This document shows, piece by piece, positions 5,116-13,133 of a DNA stretch of 21,356 bases. The notes beneath the pieces were generated by a model, which saw only the letters and a program-made list of their open reading frames with translations, was not told the origin of the DNA and made no database searches. The stretch's first letter is position 1. Every line of letters starts with the position of its first letter. Position numbers and translations under genes: made by a program. The stretch is taken from NCBI GenBank assembly GCA_934725535.1, contig CAKVBV010000043.1:1-21356 (forward strand), in the 5' to 3' direction. The stretch is from an uncultured Bacteroidales bacterium (GTDB lineage Bacteria; Bacteroidota; Bacteroidia; Bacteroidales; Paludibacteraceae).

Positions 5116-7425
5116 ATGAAAACAAATCACTTTTTGCGAGCATGCTGCGGATACGCAGCACTCCTTTGGGGCGGCGTGCAAGGCTACGCTGCCGACACGT
5201 TAACGATTGTGCAAGACCAACACTTGGAGGAAGTGCAGGTCGTGGCACAACGAGTTCAACAAACCACTACCAATCATGAGGTAATCTCTCATGAGACGCT
5301 CAATCGGGAGAACACGGGACAGAACCTACCCTACCTGCTCTCTACGATACCTGCGTTGCAGGTAACGAGTGACGACGGATTGGGTGTAGGCTACACCTAT
5401 TTCCGTGTGCGCGGCACTGACCATACGCGTATCAATATGACCGTGAACGATGTACCGCTCAACGACCAGGAGAGCCAGACTGTCTTCTGGGTGAATATGA
5501 CGGATATGGCAGCCTCGATGTCAAGTATCGACGTGCAACGCGGTGTAGGTACATCCACCAACGGCTCGGCTTCGTTTGGTGCTTCGCTCAATATGCAGAC
5601 GGGTGATAATGATACCGCAAGCCACTACACGTTGAGTTTTAACGGCGGTATGTACAACACGTTCCGTGAGATGGCATCGGCACACGTGGTGTTGCCCAAC
5701 AACTGGCGTGCCAATGCGCGTTTCAGCAAGGTCAATTCCGATGGCTTCCTGTATCGTGCAAGTTCCGACCTGTATTCCTATTACGGCGACCTCGGCTGGT
5801 ACGGCAAGCAGACACAGGTCATCGGGCGTTTCTTCGGCGGTAAGGAGAAGACCGGTATGGGCTGGGACGGTGTAACCAAAGATGTGGCGTACGGATTGAA
5901 TGGTGCAGACCGTCGCTACAACCCCGCAGGCGAATATACCGACGATAACAGCGAGACCAAATACTATGACAATCAGACCGATAACTATGCACAGCAGCAT
6001 GCGCAACTGTCTATCAACCACCGCTTCAATCCTAATTGGAGTTTGAATACTACATTGCATTACACCCACGGTGGCGGTTATTACGAGCAGATGAAGAATA
6101 AGAAATTCTCCTACTTCGGTCTGTCACCATACGATGTATATGTGTATAATGGAGAAACAGGCATGACAGATACCGTGGCTGTGAAGAAAGCCAATACTAT
6201 CTATCGCAAGTTCCTGGATAACCATTTCGCAGGCGTAGTGTTGTCCACCAAGTATGTATCGGAGGATGCCGATGCGCAAATAGGTATGGCGGCTAATGAC
6301 TATATCGGCAACCACTATGGGACCATCATCTATATGCATGACTCTGTTTATGCGCCCAAGTTGGACCCCAACTATGAATACTACCGCTCGAAGAGCAACA
6401 AGGTGGACGCAAATGTATATGCCAAGGCTAACTGGCGTATCATCAACCGCGCACAAGAGAAACTGAGTCTCTATGCCGACTTGCAATACCGTTATATTCA
6501 CTATACGATGAGCGGTATCAATTCCGAGAATATGCAGGAACTGCCCCTGACGGTTGACTATCATTTCTTCAACCCGAAAGCAGGACTTACCTACCAAAAC
6601 GGCGGACACTTGCTGTATGGCTCTTTTGCTATGGCTAACCGTGAGCCGAGCCGCAACAACTATACCGAGAACGTATGGTATGACGCTGCCACACAGACCC
6701 TGAACGGTGATATGCCCAAGCCCGAGCGGTTGTATGACTATGAGTTGGGTTACACGTATGCACACCCGCGTTTCACGATTGGTGCCAATCTCTATTTTAT
6801 GGACTATGACAACCAGTTGGTACTCACAGGGCGTATCAACGATGTAGGCGCACAATCCACCAAGAATGTGAAGGACTCCTACCGTATGGGTGCAGAGATT
6901 ACTGCGGGTGTGAAGATACTTGACTGGTTCCGTTGGGACGGTAACTTTGTCCTCTCGCGCAACAAGATACTCAACTACACTGATGTCATCACACGCTACG
7001 ATGCCGACTACAACTGGTTGGGCGAAGAGGATGTAAACCTCAAAGAGACCACCATTGCTTTCTCGCCGATGATTACTGCGATGTCGCTCTTTACGTTTGA
7101 TGTAGCAGGTTTTTTGGCAACCGTTCAGACCAATGTGACCAGCAAGCAATACCTTGACAATCTGCAGAACGAGACGGCAGCCCTCAAGGCATTCACCACC
7201 ACCAATGTCAATCTGCAATACCAACTGCCGATGAACAAATGGTGCAAGCGTGCAGATGTGCCTCAGATTCGTCTGCTATGCCAACTGAACAATATCTTTG
7301 ATGCCAAGTATGCCAGCAATGGCGGTAGCGACTGCTCATACTTTGAGGACGGTACAGCCTGCTGGCCATGGTACTATGCCCAAGCCGGTATCAACGTACA
7401 CGCAGGGTTTGTGATTAACTGGTAG
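5116..7425 (+). CDS. TonB-dependent outer-membrane receptor, probable thiamin transporter
   Basis: 769 residues: signal peptide (about 1-26), TonB-box-like HLEEVQVVAQRV (about 36-47), plug domain (about 50-165, with YFRVRGTDHTRINMTVNDVPLND and IDVQRGVGTSTNGSASFGASLNMQT), and a 22-strand-type barrel. The barrel ends YAQAGINVHAGFVINW with the terminal aromatic residue needed for barrel insertion. It has no N-terminal carboxypeptidase-like domain and no SusD partner, so it belongs to the simple siderophore/vitamin receptor class, not a glycan-uptake pair. The TPP riboswitch directly at its start makes thiamin or a phosphorylated form the likely substrate; TPP-regulated TonB receptors are known in Bacteroidota. 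Energy would come from a TonB-ExbBD complex like that encoded at 34-2465. Substrate is inferred, not shown. Confidence 0.9.
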   Translation: MKTNHFLRACCGYAALLWGGVQGYAADTLTIVQDQHLEEVQVVAQRVQQTTTNHEVISHETLNRENTGQNLPYLLSTIPALQVTSDDGLGVGYTYFRVRGTDHTRINMTVNDVPLNDQESQTVFWVNMTDMAASMSSIDVQRGVGTSTNGSASFGASLNMQTGDNDTASHYTLSFNGGMYNTFREMASAHVVLPNNWRANARFSKVNSDGFLYRASSDLYSYYGDLGWYGKQTQVIGRFFGGKEKTGMGWDGVTKDVAYGLNGADRRYNPAGEYTDDNSETKYYDNQTDNYAQQHAQLSINHRFNPNWSLNTTLHYTHGGGYYEQMKNKKFSYFGLSPYDVYVYNGETGMTDTVAVKKANTIYRKFLDNHFAGVVLSTKYVSEDADAQIGMAANDYIGNHYGTIIYMHDSVYAPKLDPNYEYYRSKSNKVDANVYAKANWRIINRAQEKLSLYADLQYRYIHYTMSGINSENMQELPLTVDYHFFNPKAGLTYQNGGHLLYGSFAMANREPSRNNYTENVWYDAATQTLNGDMPKPERLYDYELGYTYAHPRFTIGANLYFMDYDNQLVLTGRINDVGAQSTKNVKDSYRMGAEITAGVKILDWFRWDGNFVLSRNKILNYTDVITRYDADYNWLGEEDVNLKETTIAFSPMITAMSLFTFDVAGFLATVQTNVTSKQYLDNLQNETAALKAFTTTNVNLQYQLPMNKWCKRADVPQIRLLCQLNNIFDAKYASNGGSDCSYFEDGTACWPWYYAQAGINVHAGFVINW

Positions 7426-7470
7426 TTCGTCAGTACATACACAAGGGTACGAGACAGTCGGCTGTCGTTT

Positions 7471-7503
7471 CCGTCTCGTTACCGTGTCGTTGCCGTGTCG
7501 TTG
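7471..7503 (+). repeat. 11-bp tandem repeat, unit CCGTGTCGTTG (three units)
   Basis: Units at 7471-7481 (two mismatches), 7482-7492 and 7493-7503. The sequence is unrelated to the GATTAGTATGT repeat, but the period is the same. It overlaps the right arm of a hairpin after the TonB receptor. Confidence 0.8.
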
Positions 7504-7589
7504 CCGTAATTAACAGCACATAGACAGCAGAAAAGCAGCAGGAAGGCAGCCGGATGACAAGGTAGCGGTGGGGAAAAGTGTGTCGGGAT

Positions 7590-7621
7590 GTTGCACAGTT
7601 GCGATATTTTGTATAATTTTG
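7590..7621 (+). promoter_or_regulatory. Promoter for the protease gene at 7714
   Basis: GTTG (7590-7593), exactly 20 nt, then TAATTTTG (7614-7621), matching TAnnTTTG. It gives a leader of roughly 85 nt before the ATG at 7714. Confidence 0.75.
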
Positions 7622-7713
7622 CGGTGTACTTATTGCTTAAACATCTCATTAGAGCAATGTTTCTGCCAAAACAAATGCAGGCAGGCAAATAAGCAAGCCA
7701 TATCAATACAACC

Positions 7714-8835
7714 ATGAAAATGTTACAGAAAAGATACCCTATCGCACTGATAATGTGTTTGCTGTGTTCGGTATGCATGGCAGACGATTTGAAGAAGAGC
7801 GTCGTATTGGTAGAGCCTGAATACGAGGAGATGAGCGAGTTCTTCTCCTCGTATGCGCTCCCCCTTTCGCGATACGGCTTCCGTTGGGAGTCTCGAACGA
7901 TGATGGCATACAACAATGGTGTGTCAGGTAGCGGCGTAGTGGTGCAGCGAAGGGACTCGTTGGTGCTGCTGACAAACCGCCATGTAGTGGGACCGGCACA
8001 CACAGTGACAGTTCGTTTACAGGAAGGCAAGCGCATAAGGGACTTGAAACATTGTCCGGTGGTGGCTATCAGCCCGTTGACAGATATGGCTATGGTGGCT
8101 TTGCCCGATTCATCGGGTCTCGTTCCGCTGCCATTGTCAGACAATGCAGTGAACGATGCGGATGAGGTATGGGCAGCGGGTTTCCCCGGTTTGGGTGGCG
8201 AACCCTCGTGGCAAGTGACGCAGGGCGTTGTGAGCAACAGTGAACTATACAGAGAGGAACTATTGGGAAAGCAACAGGCTGCTATCCAACACACTGCGCC
8301 GATAGATGCGGGCAGTTCGGGTGGTCCGCTGCTACGCAAAACAGATACCGAAGATTACGTTATTGTTGGCATCAACACATGGAAAGCGGGCTATCGCGAT
8401 GGCGTAGGCATTGCCATTCCGCAGGATGCGATACGGCACTTCTTAGCAAACGGCAACGAACAAGAGAGCAAGACAGACGCAGAGCGTACCGATGAGTGGA
8501 ACCGCTTGATACGTGAAGATTACGTACTGGCAGCAGAAGCGTTGTCCGTGGATTACCTGATGAGCCGCAGTGCCGAAGACTGGGACGCGGTATTCGAGAT
8601 AATGGGCTATACGAATCAGAAGAATCTGTACGATATGGACCGCGTGGACGTATTGGATATTCTACGCCTGACGTGGGCGTTTGATGCCATGCGCTTTGCC
8701 TTGGCGGGAGGTGAGGGTGCCCGCTTCGATATCGTGTGGGGAGATGTGCAGGGGAAACGCCAAATAGTAGCCATGACTTACCCTGAACTTACCAAGAAAC
8801 AATACATGCAGGCAACCAAGCGTATCCGCAAATAG
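7714..8835 (+). CDS. Secreted trypsin-like serine protease (HtrA/S1C type)
   Basis: 373 residues with a signal peptide (about 1-23, ALIMCLLCSVCMA) and a chymotrypsin-fold protease domain. The triad is readable: His90 in LLTNRHVV, Asp124 in SPLTDMAMVAL, and Ser202 in PIDAGSSGGPLL with its oxyanion glycine. The following VGINTWKAG and GIAIPQDAIRHFL match HtrA/Deg-type core strands. No PDZ domain is recognisable after about residue 245. Instead there is a C-terminal extension of about 125 residues (LIREDYVLAAEALSVDYLMS and following) of unknown fold. Location is probably periplasmic or extracellular; there is no convincing lipobox. The next gene starts 28 nt downstream with no terminator between, so the two probably form an operon. 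The substrate is unknown. Confidence 0.86.
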   Translation: MKMLQKRYPIALIMCLLCSVCMADDLKKSVVLVEPEYEEMSEFFSSYALPLSRYGFRWESRTMMAYNNGVSGSGVVVQRRDSLVLLTNRHVVGPAHTVTVRLQEGKRIRDLKHCPVVAISPLTDMAMVALPDSSGLVPLPLSDNAVNDADEVWAAGFPGLGGEPSWQVTQGVVSNSELYREELLGKQQAAIQHTAPIDAGSSGGPLLRKTDTEDYVIVGINTWKAGYRDGVGIAIPQDAIRHFLANGNEQESKTDAERTDEWNRLIREDYVLAAEALSVDYLMSRSAEDWDAVFEIMGYTNQKNLYDMDRVDVLDILRLTWAFDAMRFALAGGEGARFDIVWGDVQGKRQIVAMTYPELTKKQYMQATKRIRK

Positions 8836-8863
8836 TTAACCATATATATTCACCTTTCATCTA

Positions 8864-10165
8864 ATGCGTATGAAGAAACAACTACTCATTCTGTTAATCG
8901 CAGTTATGCCCGCTTTGGCATCAGCAGCCAAGTTGGCTTTCTATCCCGGGACCATCAACTACCGTAACGGCGAGAGCGTGACTTACGTGGGGATAGCCAT
9001 TCCCTCGCCTAACGCCACGACCATCACTGTGACCAATGACCCGAAGCACAAGGAACGAGAGAAATTGCCGGTGGAAGGCATATTCTCTATTGCTTTGTGG
9101 CACGAGAACCACCCCGACCAAGTAGGACACCTTTATCCGCTACAGATAGAAAGAGGCAATGGTGTGCAAACACGTATCTGCCTGTTAGAGCACGCCAGCG
9201 AGTGGGGTGCGGTGTTGCAAGTGGGAGACTATTATGCTATCAGCGGGAAGACAGGCGAGTTGTACGGTATGGTGACGAGTACCAACGGTATGCCCATAAT
9301 GGTGCGTCACTATCTGCTCAAGAGCGGGGAGGAAACGGCAGTGCTGCTGTACACCAATCAGTCGTGGAACCCGCGCAGGAGTGTGGCTGCACAGCATTTT
9401 GCAGAGAACAAAGAGATTGCCGACGGTATCACCAGCGGTAAACTGAAGACTACGGATATGGCTTATATCCTTGACGCAATGGCAATGGGTGAGAGTAAGG
9501 CAGTAGCCTCTTCCGATAGCGAAGATGATGAAGAGGACCGTTCAGGAGCCGCAGCAAAGTCTGTAACGGGCAAGTCTGCCAATAGCAAATCACACAGTAC
9601 GAAAAAGGCTACCAATGCGCGCAAAGGTGCTACTTATGGCGTTAATAATGACTATCCGATAACCAATGCTGTGCGTGTGGGATATACAAACTTCTTGTCT
9701 CCCAACCAGATAGTAGAGGGCGTGTATGTACGCAACTTCTCATACGCAACGGCAGGCGGTCATATCGGTGGCAGATGGGAGCAGGTACAGGAAGTGCAAC
9801 ATAACGAGAACGATGCGAATGCGCCCGCAGATACCATAATGACGAGTAAGGCATCGCTGTACTTGGGTGTTACGATGGGTGCGCAAGTGCCTATCCAATT
9901 GGGCAAGTACTACCTGATACCGCGTATCACAGCCGGTATGATGCTGTCGCCGTTCTCCTTTACATCCGATAGCAAGAGTATGCTCTTTGCGGTGCCATTG
10001 ACCGTCGGGGCTGAGTTTGCCATTCCCGTAGGGGCGGACTTTGCGTTCAATATCGGTATTCACTACACGTACGATTTCAACTTCTACGATACGAGTGACT
10101 ATGATATGAAACTCAAAATGGCAGGGCAAAGCGGTCTCGGAGCCACTATAGCCTTTTGCTGGTAG
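8864..10165 (+). CDS. Two-part outer-membrane protein with low-complexity linker, function unknown
   Basis: 433 residues; start at 8864 or the in-frame ATG at 8870 (MKKQLL). A signal peptide (about 1-21, ending ASA) precedes a soluble N-terminal domain (about 22-205, starting KLAFYPGTINYRNGESVTYVG). A Ser/Asp/Glu then Lys/Ser-rich linker follows (about 212-255, with SSDSEDDEEDRSG). The C-terminal part looks like a beta-barrel: amphipathic strands such as ASLYLGVTMGAQVPIQLGKYY, LFAVPLTVGAEFAIPVG and FNIGIHYTYDFNFYD, ending in SGLGATIAFCW with a terminal aromatic. I do not recognise either domain. Co-transcription with the preceding protease is likely from the 28-nt gap. It converges on recO with only 27 nt between the genes. 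Confidence 0.75.
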   Translation: MRMKKQLLILLIAVMPALASAAKLAFYPGTINYRNGESVTYVGIAIPSPNATTITVTNDPKHKEREKLPVEGIFSIALWHENHPDQVGHLYPLQIERGNGVQTRICLLEHASEWGAVLQVGDYYAISGKTGELYGMVTSTNGMPIMVRHYLLKSGEETAVLLYTNQSWNPRRSVAAQHFAENKEIADGITSGKLKTTDMAYILDAMAMGESKAVASSDSEDDEEDRSGAAAKSVTGKSANSKSHSTKKATNARKGATYGVNNDYPITNAVRVGYTNFLSPNQIVEGVYVRNFSYATAGGHIGGRWEQVQEVQHNENDANAPADTIMTSKASLYLGVTMGAQVPIQLGKYYLIPRITAGMMLSPFSFTSDSKSMLFAVPLTVGAEFAIPVGADFAFNIGIHYTYDFNFYDTSDYDMKLKMAGQSGLGATIAFCW

Positions 10166-10192
10166 AGGTTATGTTTGGTCGGGCGGTGTTTC

Positions 10193-10777
10193 TCAGTCGA
10201 ATACCTCCATCAGTACACTTAGGGACTTAGGTTCTTGGAACTCTTCAATGTGTTCTTCATAGTAGCGGCATATCTCTTTCAGATACTGCCGGCGTTGTTG
10301 GCGTGATGCAGGTGCAACAAACCACTCAGGGTGTTCTGTCTCGTCGATACCGATGCCCAAGAAGACAGTGTAGTCTGTCAGGAATTGCAGGTGCAAGTTC
10401 TCAATGCGCTCGTTGGTGTCTAACGCCTGTATTACACCACACAGCCATGCAAACAGTTCTTCATCCTGCATAGGGTGCCGTACTGTGAGCGTCAGTATCT
10501 CGGCGATGAATATAGCGACACATTGCCTCCTTACATCGGAAACCATAAGCCGGGGTATGCTGACGAGTGCTACACCGGTAAGAGTTCCCATACTTTGCCC
10601 ATTGCGTTGCGTAGCCGTTATTTCTATACGCGACAGAGGTGTCAACATTCCCTTATACTTATTCCCGTGCACGGCAAAAGCCATTCTGCCATTATGGGCA
10701 GTATATAGGTGCGCAATACTCACGTTGTCCGAACACTTGCGCAATGACAATACAATGGCATCGGTCTTTATAGTCAT
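10193..10777 (-). CDS. recO: DNA repair protein RecO, short form
   Basis: RecO loads RecA onto SSB-coated DNA together with RecR in gap and break repair. ATG at 10777 gives MTIKTDAIVLSLRKCSDNVSIAHLYTAHNGRMAFAVHG, the expected N-terminal OB-fold start, and 194 residues; upstream in-frame codons fall in the hairpin region and are unlikely to be translated. The middle retains the helical domain (RRQCVAIFIAEILTLTVRHP, ELFAWLCGVIQALD) and the end has the Bacteroidota signature LKEICRYYEEHI...KSLSVLMEVF. It is about 45 residues shorter than usual RecO, mostly between LTDYTVFLGIGID and RRQYLKEI, where the normal strand-rich or zinc-ribbon segment is reduced. It lies downstream of the phosphosugar mutase on the same strand, behind a 15-bp hairpin. 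Confidence 0.85.
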   Translation of the reverse strand: MTIKTDAIVLSLRKCSDNVSIAHLYTAHNGRMAFAVHGNKYKGMLTPLSRIEITATQRNGQSMGTLTGVALVSIPRLMVSDVRRQCVAIFIAEILTLTVRHPMQDEELFAWLCGVIQALDTNERIENLHLQFLTDYTVFLGIGIDETEHPEWFVAPASRQQRRQYLKEICRYYEEHIEEFQEPKSLSVLMEVFD

Positions 10778-10800
10778 ACGCGATACTTCTTTTTCCAAAA

Positions 10801-10835
10801 CAAGAGGTTGTCTAACCAATTTAGGCAACCTCTTG
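10801..10835 (-). terminator. Hairpin between the phosphosugar mutase and recO
   Basis: CAAGAGGTTGTCTAA (10801-10815) pairs with TTAGGCAACCTCTTG (10821-10835): a 15-bp stem with one G-U and a 5-nt loop. It lies 33 nt past the mutase stop and 24 nt ahead of recO. On the minus strand it is followed by GTTTTGG then A-rich sequence, so it could be a partial terminator or a processing site. It shares AGAGGTTGTCT/AGGCAACCTCT with the hairpin at 2515-2552. Confidence 0.7.
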
Positions 10836-10867
10836 CTTGTACTCTTTTGTCCTATCCTACAATAGTT

Positions 10868-12646
10868 TTATTCCAAACCCATGCTTTTCTTGATGGCGGG
10901 GACGCGGGCTTCGGCTTCAGCTGTCGCCTTGTCGTAGTCCTGCGGGGTGGGCATGGTAGCAGGTATCTCGAAGTAGTACTTGATTTTAGGTTCCGTACCG
11001 CTGGGGCGCACACTGACTTTCAAGCCGCCATCGGTGAAGTATTGCAGCACATTGCTTGTAGCACCGAGCAACATCGTGATGGGAGTCTCTACCCACTTGC
11101 CGTCTATCAGTTCGCGTTGCGTGAGGGTCTGGAAGTCTTTGGTCTTGATGACTTTCTCGCCTGCAATCTCCGTGACGGGGTTAGCGCGATAGTCAGCCAT
11201 CATCTGCTTAATCTCATCGGCACCTGTTTTGCCAGGGCGAACCACGTTGACCGTGGTCTCACGTTGGAAGCCGTACTCCTTATATATATTGAGCAGGTAG
11301 TCATAGAGCGTCATGCCATGGTCTTTGGCATAGGCTGCAATCTCGCAAATCAGACATATAGCCGAGGGCGAGCACTTGTCACGCACCGCATCATAGGCGA
11401 GGTAGCCGAAACTCTCCTCGCCGCCACCGATGTACTTGCGTGTGCCTTCCCATTCGCGTATGCGTGCGGCAATCCACTTGAAGCCCGTGTATTCGTCGGT
11501 CAGCGTAACGCCTTGGCGGTCAGCAATCTTGCGTATCAACTCGCTGGTTACAATGGTCTTTACGAGATAATGCTCAGGACGCAGTTTGCCGAGTTTCTTC
11601 ATGTTGGTGATGATGTAGTAGGAGTACATCATGCAGGTCTGGTGGCCGTTGATGATAGTCCACTCGCCCTTGTCGTTGCGGCAGACGATAGCGATACGGT
11701 CGGCATCGGGGTCACTCGCTACCACGAGGTCGGCATTCAGTTTGGTGCCGAGGTTCATACCCATAGTCATTGCCTCTGCGTTCTCGGGGTTCGGGCTGAT
11801 GACCGTGGGGAAGTTGCCGTCAATCACCATCTGCTCGGGCACTACGTGTATGTTCTGAAAGCCCCAACTGCGCAGGCACATCGGCACAATCTGCCGACCT
11901 GCTCCGTGTAGCGGGGTGTAAACGATGTTGAGGTCTTTCTGATGAAGGATAGCCTCTTGGTCAATCATAACGGTTTTTACGGTCATCATGTAGTCGTAGT
12001 CCACTTCGCCGCCGATGATTTGTATCAAGTCCTTGTCGCCATTGCGCTTCACGTCCTCCATACGGACCTTGTTGACCTCGTTGATGATACCTTGGTCGTG
12101 TGGTTGGAGCACCTGCGAACCGTCCTCCCAGTATGCTTTGTAGCCGTTGTACTCCTTGGGGTTGTGGCTGGCAGTTACGTTCACACCGCCCTGACAATGC
12201 AGGTGACGGATAGCGAAACTGACCTCAGGTGTCGGGCGCAGGCTCTCGAAGAGGTACACCTTGATACCGTTGGCAGCGAACACATCTGCCACAGTGAGGG
12301 CAAATTCGCGCCCGTGATTACGGCAGTCGTGCCCTACCACCACGCTCACGCGGTCGCCTTGGAGGGTAGTGAAGCCGCCCTCGCGTTGCACCTTGAGCAG
12401 GTAGTTGGCGTAGCCTTGTGTGGCTTGGGCTACGATGTATTGGTTCATGCGGTTGGTGCCGGGTCCCATGATGCCACGCAGTCCACCCGTGCCGAACTCC
12501 AAAGTGCGGTAGAAACTGTCTATGAGTTGGGTCTTGTCCTCGGCGTTCATCATTGCACGTACCTGCTCGCGCGTCTCGATGTCAAAAGGCTCCTGCGTCC
12601 ATGTTTGGGCGATGGCCATGACTTTGTCTAATTCCTGATTCTTCAT
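10868..12646 (-). CDS. Phosphoglucomutase/phosphomannomutase-family phospho-sugar mutase
   Basis: Interconverts hexose 1- and 6-phosphates (glucose most likely) in the cytoplasm. ATG at 12646 (MKNQELDKVMAIAQTW) gives 592 residues, the usual length for the longer PgcA/PGM2-like branch. Motifs in order: GTGGLRGIMGPGTNRMN (about 52-68), the phosphoserine loop TASHNP with Ser160, the Mg-binding DPDADR (312-317), the sugar-binding GEESFG (409-414), and the phosphate-binding RPSGTEPK near 550. All catalytic residues are present. A consensus promoter sits 43 nt upstream. recO follows after a hairpin. The preference for glucose or mannose cannot be fixed from sequence. Confidence 0.93.
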   Translation of the reverse strand: MKNQELDKVMAIAQTWTQEPFDIETREQVRAMMNAEDKTQLIDSFYRTLEFGTGGLRGIMGPGTNRMNQYIVAQATQGYANYLLKVQREGGFTTLQGDRVSVVVGHDCRNHGREFALTVADVFAANGIKVYLFESLRPTPEVSFAIRHLHCQGGVNVTASHNPKEYNGYKAYWEDGSQVLQPHDQGIINEVNKVRMEDVKRNGDKDLIQIIGGEVDYDYMMTVKTVMIDQEAILHQKDLNIVYTPLHGAGRQIVPMCLRSWGFQNIHVVPEQMVIDGNFPTVISPNPENAEAMTMGMNLGTKLNADLVVASDPDADRIAIVCRNDKGEWTIINGHQTCMMYSYYIITNMKKLGKLRPEHYLVKTIVTSELIRKIADRQGVTLTDEYTGFKWIAARIREWEGTRKYIGGGEESFGYLAYDAVRDKCSPSAICLICEIAAYAKDHGMTLYDYLLNIYKEYGFQRETTVNVVRPGKTGADEIKQMMADYRANPVTEIAGEKVIKTKDFQTLTQRELIDGKWVETPITMLLGATSNVLQYFTDGGLKVSVRPSGTEPKIKYYFEIPATMPTPQDYDKATAEAEARVPAIKKSMGLE

Positions 12647-12688
12647 TGTTGTATTCGGTTTAATTGATAATACCTTAATTATAGGCGG

Positions 12689-12720
12689 CAAAGATACTAC
12701 TTTTTTTTGAAACATACAAC
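12689..12720 (-). promoter_or_regulatory. Promoter for the phospho-sugar mutase gene
   Basis: Minus-strand GTTG (12717-12720), exactly 20 nt, then TATCTTTG (12689-12696), matching TAnnTTTG. It lies 43 nt upstream of the start codon. Confidence 0.75.
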
Positions 12721-12923
12721 GGTGCTATATATGGTACATCCAAAATAAACATGTAATTATCCATATAATTAATCACGAATTTCGCATACGGTACTCTGAA
12801 TATATTACCCCCCAACCTGCAAAACAAGCAAAATCTGCACGCGGACAACACATCCTCGTAGGAAACAGGTTTCATATCCTCATAACATCCACCCACTATC
12901 CTCCCGCAATCCTGTCGTTAATC

Positions 12924-12978
12924 ACATACTAATCTCATACTAATCACATACTAATCACATACTAATGTCATACTCTTA
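12924..12978 (-). repeat. 11-bp tandem repeat, inverted copy (five units)
   Basis: Plus-strand units ACATACTAATC at 12924-12934, 12935-12945 (first base T), 12946-12956 and 12957-12967 (last base G), plus a diverged fifth unit at 12968-12978. This is the reverse complement of the array at 2715-2769, with the same unit count and similar flanking words. Confidence 0.9.
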
Positions 12979-13068
12979 ACTCGAGAAAGTATAGAGTTGA
13001 AAGTTGAGAGTTAAAAGTTAAAAGAAGTTGAGAGTTAAGTGCAGTTTAGAGTTTTAGGAAGAGAGAAT

Positions 13069-13089
13069 GACGACGCGAGCCGCGTCGTC
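13069..13089. terminator. Perfect 9-bp GC hairpin downstream of the lipoprotein cassette
   Basis: GACGACGCG (13069-13077), loop AGC, CGCGTCGTC (13081-13089). It lies 45 nt past the end of the minus-strand gene at 13134. On that strand it is followed by ATTCTCTCTTCC, which is only weakly U-rich; it may instead be a dispersed palindrome. Confidence 0.45.
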
Positions 13090-13133
13090 CCCCAAGAGCA
13101 TCGTCTCCCAAAGTTCCTCAAATATGCTCTACC

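Larger units (their letters stand above)
7426..7713. other. Intergenic stretch with hairpin, 11-bp repeat and promoter
   Basis: GTACGAGAC (7447-7455) pairs with GTCTCGTTAC (7473-7482) with one bulge, and can enclose GACAG/CTGTC; this may end the receptor transcript although no U-run follows. CCGTCTCGTTA, CCGTGTCGTTG, CCGTGTCGTTG (7471-7503) form three 11-bp tandem units. The promoter at 7590-7621 completes the region. Confidence 0.55.
12721..13133. other. Gene-free stretch with second copy of the composite repeat
   Basis: No credible coding sequence. The left part (12721-12870) is AT-rich and otherwise featureless. ATATCCTCATAA (12874-12885) and the 11-bp repeat (12924-12978) are the inverse of the array near 2.7 kb. 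From 12977 to 13040 come heptamer-like words (GTTGAGA, GTTAAAA, AGAGTTA). Then a perfect hairpin, GACGACGCG-AGC-CGCGTCGTC (13069-13089), and GCATCGTCTCCCAAA (13098-13112), which recurs at 15724. Confidence 0.65.

Noticed and set aside
6124..7224. 366-codon minus-strand frame opposite the TonB receptor
   Set aside because: Shadow frame; the receptor's plug and barrel read through continuously on the plus strand.
12675..12896. 73-codon minus-strand frame upstream of the phospho-sugar mutase
   Set aside because: It overlaps the promoter of that gene, has no motif and crosses AT-rich intergenic DNA.
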